Positions 60,848 through 64,000 of a DNA stretch of 64,000 nt are shown piece by piece. The position numbers and the translations under genes are program-made. Source of the DNA: Kluyvera intermedia (lineage in GTDB: Bacteria > Pseudomonadota > Gammaproteobacteria > Enterobacterales > Enterobacteriaceae); the NCBI RefSeq assembly GCF_034424175.1, contig NZ_CP139986.1, forward strand, positions 3,038,001-3,102,000, in the 5' to 3' direction. The first letter of the stretch is position 1; each line of letters begins with the position of its first letter. Below the pieces are notes generated by a model. That model saw only the letters and a list, made by a program, of their open reading frames with translations. It was not told the origin of the DNA and made no database searches.

Positions 60848-62251
60848 TCAGATTTCCGGGGTGGTTTTAAAACCGCTCAGCATCAACATAGGTTCTTGTT
60901 CTGCTGAAACAGGATCAAACTGATAATGGTTACCCTGACGGTCACCACCGATATACCACGAAATCTCTGTTTTCCCCTCAGCCAGCGCTTTGCGTACCGC
61001 TTTATCGACATCCACCATGCGGTACTCGCGTTTATTGTTCAGATATAACGAAGCATCAGAACTGTAGTTACACGACGGGCGATGGTTCCAGGTAACGCTA
61101 TCCGCATTCCAGTCGTTACTTGCCGGATAGAAGAAGATTTGGTCGGCGCCGTTGGTTTCGACTTTGCCCCCGTAAATACGCACGCTGTATTTAAATAGTG
61201 ACGCATCCTGACCTTGCGGCAGCGGCGGTATGGCAAATTTGACCAACGTCATCGTTTCCGGATTTTTCGTGCGGCCACCATTTTTCCAGTTATCGCTGAT
61301 ATCCAGATTTTCCGGTACCGCATGTTTTGCATCCGGTTCCTCACTCATCACCAGCGCATTCTCTTCCACGGTTGTGAAGCCATAAGGCACCGCACTACCG
61401 CAATCAATGCCTTTGTTCATACAGCGTTCAGTCATATAGTGCGCCGCGTCTACCGTCCAGCCATTCATAAAATCAGCATGAGCGGAGTAAATGCTGCCCC
61501 AGTGTTCCTCGCGTACATCGCCATTCATGACCGGGTCCATCGAAAGCTCAATTTTCGCTGTATCGAGCGTTTTAATCTGCGGCAGCACGTAGGCAATGTT
61601 CATGTTAACCGTCGGCACTTTCACCGGATAGCCCGTTGGGCATGCGCCGTTAACGTCATAAGTTGCATTACTGTGTCCGTGTGTCGGCTTCAGATTGACG
61701 CCGTCCCAGCAGTTAGGGAACTGAATACCAATATTGAACTGCACCGCATCACCGGCTTTGCGAAGCCCGCAGACCTCCCCTGCTTTGTTGCTATATCCCT
61801 TACCATTTGCACACAAGAAAGTGATGCGCGAACTCGGTGCCGAGCCGTGGTGATCGCCTGCAAGTAACTCCAGACCCGCCGGGTACGGATGCAATGGATA
61901 CTGCTCAACCTTGTTCGTCTGGTAATACGTTTTCTGATAGGCCGGTGTCACCACCTGACCATCCGGAAGCTTCATTGATGGCGCCCAGTACGCTGAGCTA
62001 TCCGCTTTGTTGTCACACGTAGTTTCCGGCTGCGCACGCAGCGTCTTGTAGGTTGAGACGGCATCCGTATGCGTATTGCCGAAGAAATCATGCCACATCG
62101 CCTGATTTGGCTTGCCAAACATCATGATCGCATCGTCACCCAATGTATGGTGATAGGCACACACTACATGGGCTTGAGGGCCTGCGTGGGCGGCAAAAGC
62201 CGTAACGGATAATAGTGGGATAAGGCTCAGCGTGAGCGGATTTAGTTTCAT
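60848..62251 (-). CDS. Secreted DUF1996 protein with C-terminal DNRLRE/CBM96-like domain
   Basis: A 467-residue protein of unknown function. A signal peptide (residues 1-23, ...FAAHA then GPQAH) points to export. The first domain (about 30-265) resembles DUF1996, known from fungal and bacterial secreted proteins: H54-DFFGN, STYKTLRA, SSAYWAPSM, FPNCWDGVNLKPTHGHSNATYD and ACPTGYPVKVPTVN. The C-terminal part (about 336-463) resembles DNRLRE/CBM96 beta-sandwich domains (LVKFAIPPLP, YSVRIYGG, DWNADSVTWNHRPSC). The start follows a strong AAGGAAGGAG. It stands alone between two strong terminators in the infA-clpA gap, where E. coli has tRNA gene serW. A cell-surface or glycan-binding role is inference only. 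Confidence 0.85.
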   Translation of the reverse strand: MKLNPLTLSLIPLLSVTAFAAHAGPQAHVVCAYHHTLGDDAIMMFGKPNQAMWHDFFGNTHTDAVSTYKTLRAQPETTCDNKADSSAYWAPSMKLPDGQVVTPAYQKTYYQTNKVEQYPLHPYPAGLELLAGDHHGSAPSSRITFLCANGKGYSNKAGEVCGLRKAGDAVQFNIGIQFPNCWDGVNLKPTHGHSNATYDVNGACPTGYPVKVPTVNMNIAYVLPQIKTLDTAKIELSMDPVMNGDVREEHWGSIYSAHADFMNGWTVDAAHYMTERCMNKGIDCGSAVPYGFTTVEENALVMSEEPDAKHAVPENLDISDNWKNGGRTKNPETMTLVKFAIPPLPQGQDASLFKYSVRIYGGKVETNGADQIFFYPASNDWNADSVTWNHRPSCNYSSDASLYLNNKREYRMVDVDKAVRKALAEGKTEISWYIGGDRQGNHYQFDPVSAEQEPMLMLSGFKTTPEI

Positions 62252-62350
62252 TTTTGCACTCCTTCCTTGTTAGTAGGGGTGCAGAAATAGCAAAGAGGGG
62301 GGGATGTTACACATCAGCAAACATCATTTTGGCTCATTCGGCACGCATAA

Positions 62351-62385
62351 AAAAACCGGGCTATTCACTCACCAGCCCGGTTTTT
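62351..62385. terminator. Terminator of clpA (bidirectional form)
   Basis: A perfect 12-bp stem AAAAACCGGGCT (62351-62362) / AGCCCGGTTTTT (62374-62385) with an 11-nt loop and T tracts on both strands, 23 bases after the clpA stop. Confidence 0.93.
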
Positions 62386-62408
62386 ATCCACTTCACCTAA
62401 TTCAGCCC

Positions 62409-64000
62409 TTAATGCGCCGCTTCCGGTTTATGCTTCTGCGCACTCTGGAAGTCGTAGGTCAGCTCGTTTTTGTCTTTATCGAGCGCCACGGTGACCTGAC
62501 CGCCGTCAACCAGTGAACCAAACAGCAGTTCGTTAGCCAGCGGTTTCTTCAGGTTATCCTGAATCACACGCGCCATTGGACGCGCGCCCATTGCACGGTC
62601 GTAGCCTTTTTCGGCCAGCCAATCGCGTGCTTCCTGGCTGACTTCCAGCGACACGCCTTTCTGATCCAACTGAACCTGCAACTCGACGATAAACTTATCC
62701 ACCACCTGATGGATAACGTCAGTCGACAGATGATCGAACCAGATAATATTATCCAGACGGTTGCGGAACTCTGGCGTAAAGATCTTTTTGATCTCTTCCA
62801 TCGCGTCGGTGCTGTTGTCCTGATGAATAAGGCCAATCGATTTACGCTCGGTTTCACGCACGCCGGCGTTGGTGGTCATCACCAGCACTACGTTGCGGAA
62901 ATCGGCTTTGCGACCGTTGTTATCCGTCAGCGTGCCGTTGTCCATGACCTGCAACAACAGGTTAAAGACATCCGGGTGCGCTTTCTCGATTTCGTCCAGC
63001 AGCAGTACCGCATGAGGATGCTTAATCACCGCATCGGTCAGCAGGCCGCCCTGGTCAAAACCGACGTATCCCGGAGGCGCACCAATCAGACGGCTCACCG
63101 TATGACGTTCCATATACTCGGACATATCAAAACGCAGCAGCTCAATACCCATCGCCTTCGCCAGCTGCACGGTCACTTCTGTTTTACCGACCCCGGTAGG
63201 GCCCGCAAACAGGAATGAACCAACAGGACGATGATCGTGGCCAAGACCAGCGCGGCTCATCTTGATGGCTTCAGTCAGGGCATCAATCGCTTTATCCTGA
63301 CCGAATACCAGCATTTTCAGGCGATTACCGAGATTTTTCAGCGTATCGCGATCGCTCTGGGAAACGCTTTTCTCCGGGATACGCGCAATGCGCGCGACCA
63401 CGGATTCAATGTCCGCCACGTTGATCGTTTTCTTACGCTTGCTCACCGGCATCAGACGCGCACGCGCACCGGCTTCATCAATCACGTCAATCGCTTTATC
63501 CGGCAGATGACGGTCGTTGATGTATTTCACCGCCAGTTCCACCGCCGCACGCACCGCTTTGGCGGTATAGCGAACGTCATGGTGAGCTTCATATTTCGGT
63601 TTCAGGCCGTTAATAATCTGTACGGTCTCTTCCACCGACGGCTCGGTAATATCAATTTTCTGGAAACGACGCGCCAGCGCCCTATCCTTCTCAAAGATAT
63701 TGCTGAATTCCTGGTAGGTGGTTGAGCCCATCACCCGAATCTTGCCGCTGGAAAGCAGCGGTTTGATGAGGTTTGCCGCATCCACCTGGCCGCCCGACGC
63801 CGCACCCGCACCAATAATGGTGTGGATTTCGTCGATGAACAGAATACTGTTGGTATCCTGCTCTAACTGCTTAAGCAGCGCTTTAAAGCGTTTTTCGAAA
63901 TCACCGCGATATTTGGTGCCCGCCAGCAGCGAGCCAATATCCAGCGAGTAAATGGTGCAGTCAGCCATGATTTCCGGCACGTCACCGCGCACGATACGCC
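62409..64000 (-). CDS. clpA: ATP-dependent Clp protease ATP-binding subunit ClpA, N-terminal part outside window
   Basis: AAA+ unfoldase that feeds substrates, including ClpS-delivered N-degron proteins, to ClpP. The frame runs from the C terminus to the window edge, about 530 of 758 residues; the N domain and the start of D1 are missing. GTG at 63992 is internal, in IVRGDVPE. D1 shows LAGTKYRGDFEKRFKALL and Walker B SILFIDEIHTIIGAG; D2 shows Walker A GPTGVGKTEVTVQLA and Walker B HAVLLLDEIEKAHPDVFN. The ClpP-binding IGL loop is present in SIGLIHQDNSTDA. The gene is complete at its 3' end and followed by a terminator. Confidence 0.97.
   Translation of the reverse strand, partial: RIVRGDVPEIMADCTIYSLDIGSLLAGTKYRGDFEKRFKALLKQLEQDTNSILFIDEIHTIIGAGAASGGQVDAANLIKPLLSSGKIRVMGSTTYQEFSNIFEKDRALARRFQKIDITEPSVEETVQIINGLKPKYEAHHDVRYTAKAVRAAVELAVKYINDRHLPDKAIDVIDEAGARARLMPVSKRKKTINVADIESVVARIARIPEKSVSQSDRDTLKNLGNRLKMLVFGQDKAIDALTEAIKMSRAGLGHDHRPVGSFLFAGPTGVGKTEVTVQLAKAMGIELLRFDMSEYMERHTVSRLIGAPPGYVGFDQGGLLTDAVIKHPHAVLLLDEIEKAHPDVFNLLLQVMDNGTLTDNNGRKADFRNVVLVMTTNAGVRETERKSIGLIHQDNSTDAMEEIKKIFTPEFRNRLDNIIWFDHLSTDVIHQVVDKFIVELQVQLDQKGVSLEVSQEARDWLAEKGYDRAMGARPMARVIQDNLKKPLANELLFGSLVDGGQVTVALDKDKNELTYDFQSAQKHKPEAAH

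Noticed and set aside
62291..62314. Poly-G stretch (GAGGGGGGGAT) resembling the reverse complement of the 3' end of tRNA-Ser(GGA), a possible serW remnant
   Set aside because: Only about 11 contiguous bases match, mostly a G run, and the orientation is opposite to serW in E. coli. This is too weak to call a tRNA fragment or attachment site.

Overview
The window is a contiguous piece of the core chromosome of an Enterobacteriaceae species. Gene content and order follow the E. coli/Salmonella/Enterobacter backbone from pncB to clpA, about 42 genes in almost unbroken synteny. Many products match my recollection of the E. coli proteins residue for residue over long blocks. MukB (1482 aa), the repeat-rich FtsK linker and a divergent OmpF argue against E. 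coli itself and towards an Enterobacter/Lelliottia/Leclercia/Kosakonia/Kluyvera/Klebsiella-type relative; I cannot name the genus. There are no insertion sequences, prophage genes, rRNAs, intact tRNAs or CRISPR arrays.

Layout. 1-5.8 kb: pncB (5' end cut by the window), asnS, ompF and aspC on the + strand, most with their own terminators. 5.9-16.6 kb (- strand): cmoM-mukF-mukE-mukB (tRNA wobble methylation and the MukBEF condensin), then ldtD, mepK (ycbK) and gloC (ycbL). LdtD makes 3-3 peptidoglycan cross-links and MepK cuts them. 16.7-25.8 kb: elyC on +, then comEC-msbA-lpxK-ycaQ-ycaR-kdsB-ycbJ on -, a lipopolysaccharide cluster (lipid A kinase, lipid A flippase, CMP-Kdo synthetase) with a DNA cross-link glycosylase. 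26.0-31.5 kb (- strand): cmk-rpsA-ihfB and serC-aroA. 31.7-46 kb: ycaP, ycaO, the anaerobic formate block focA-pflB-pflA, two transporters (ycaM, ycaD) and the DMSO reductase operon dmsABC; sites resembling FNR boxes precede focA and dmsA. 46-54.3 kb (- strand): lrp, ftsK, lolA, rarA and serS, with a LexA box before ftsK. 54.9-60.7 kb (+ strand): trxB, cydDC, aat and infA. 60.8-64 kb (- strand): a secreted DUF1996-type protein, then clpA (N-terminal part lies beyond the window).

The clearest departure from the conserved backbone is the infA-clpA junction. E. coli carries the serine tRNA gene serW there. Here no tRNA is visible, and a monocistronic gene for a secreted protein with a DUF1996 domain and a C-terminal DNRLRE/CBM96-like domain sits between two strong terminators. 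A second point of interest is OmpF: two charged residues that line the pore constriction in E. coli OmpF (Arg42 and Glu117) are Gln and Ser. Smaller points are the 39-nt tandem repeat array in ftsK, the LexA box abutting a 12-bp hairpin before ftsK, a perfect 14-bp palindrome after mukB, and REP-type repeats after aspC and pflA.
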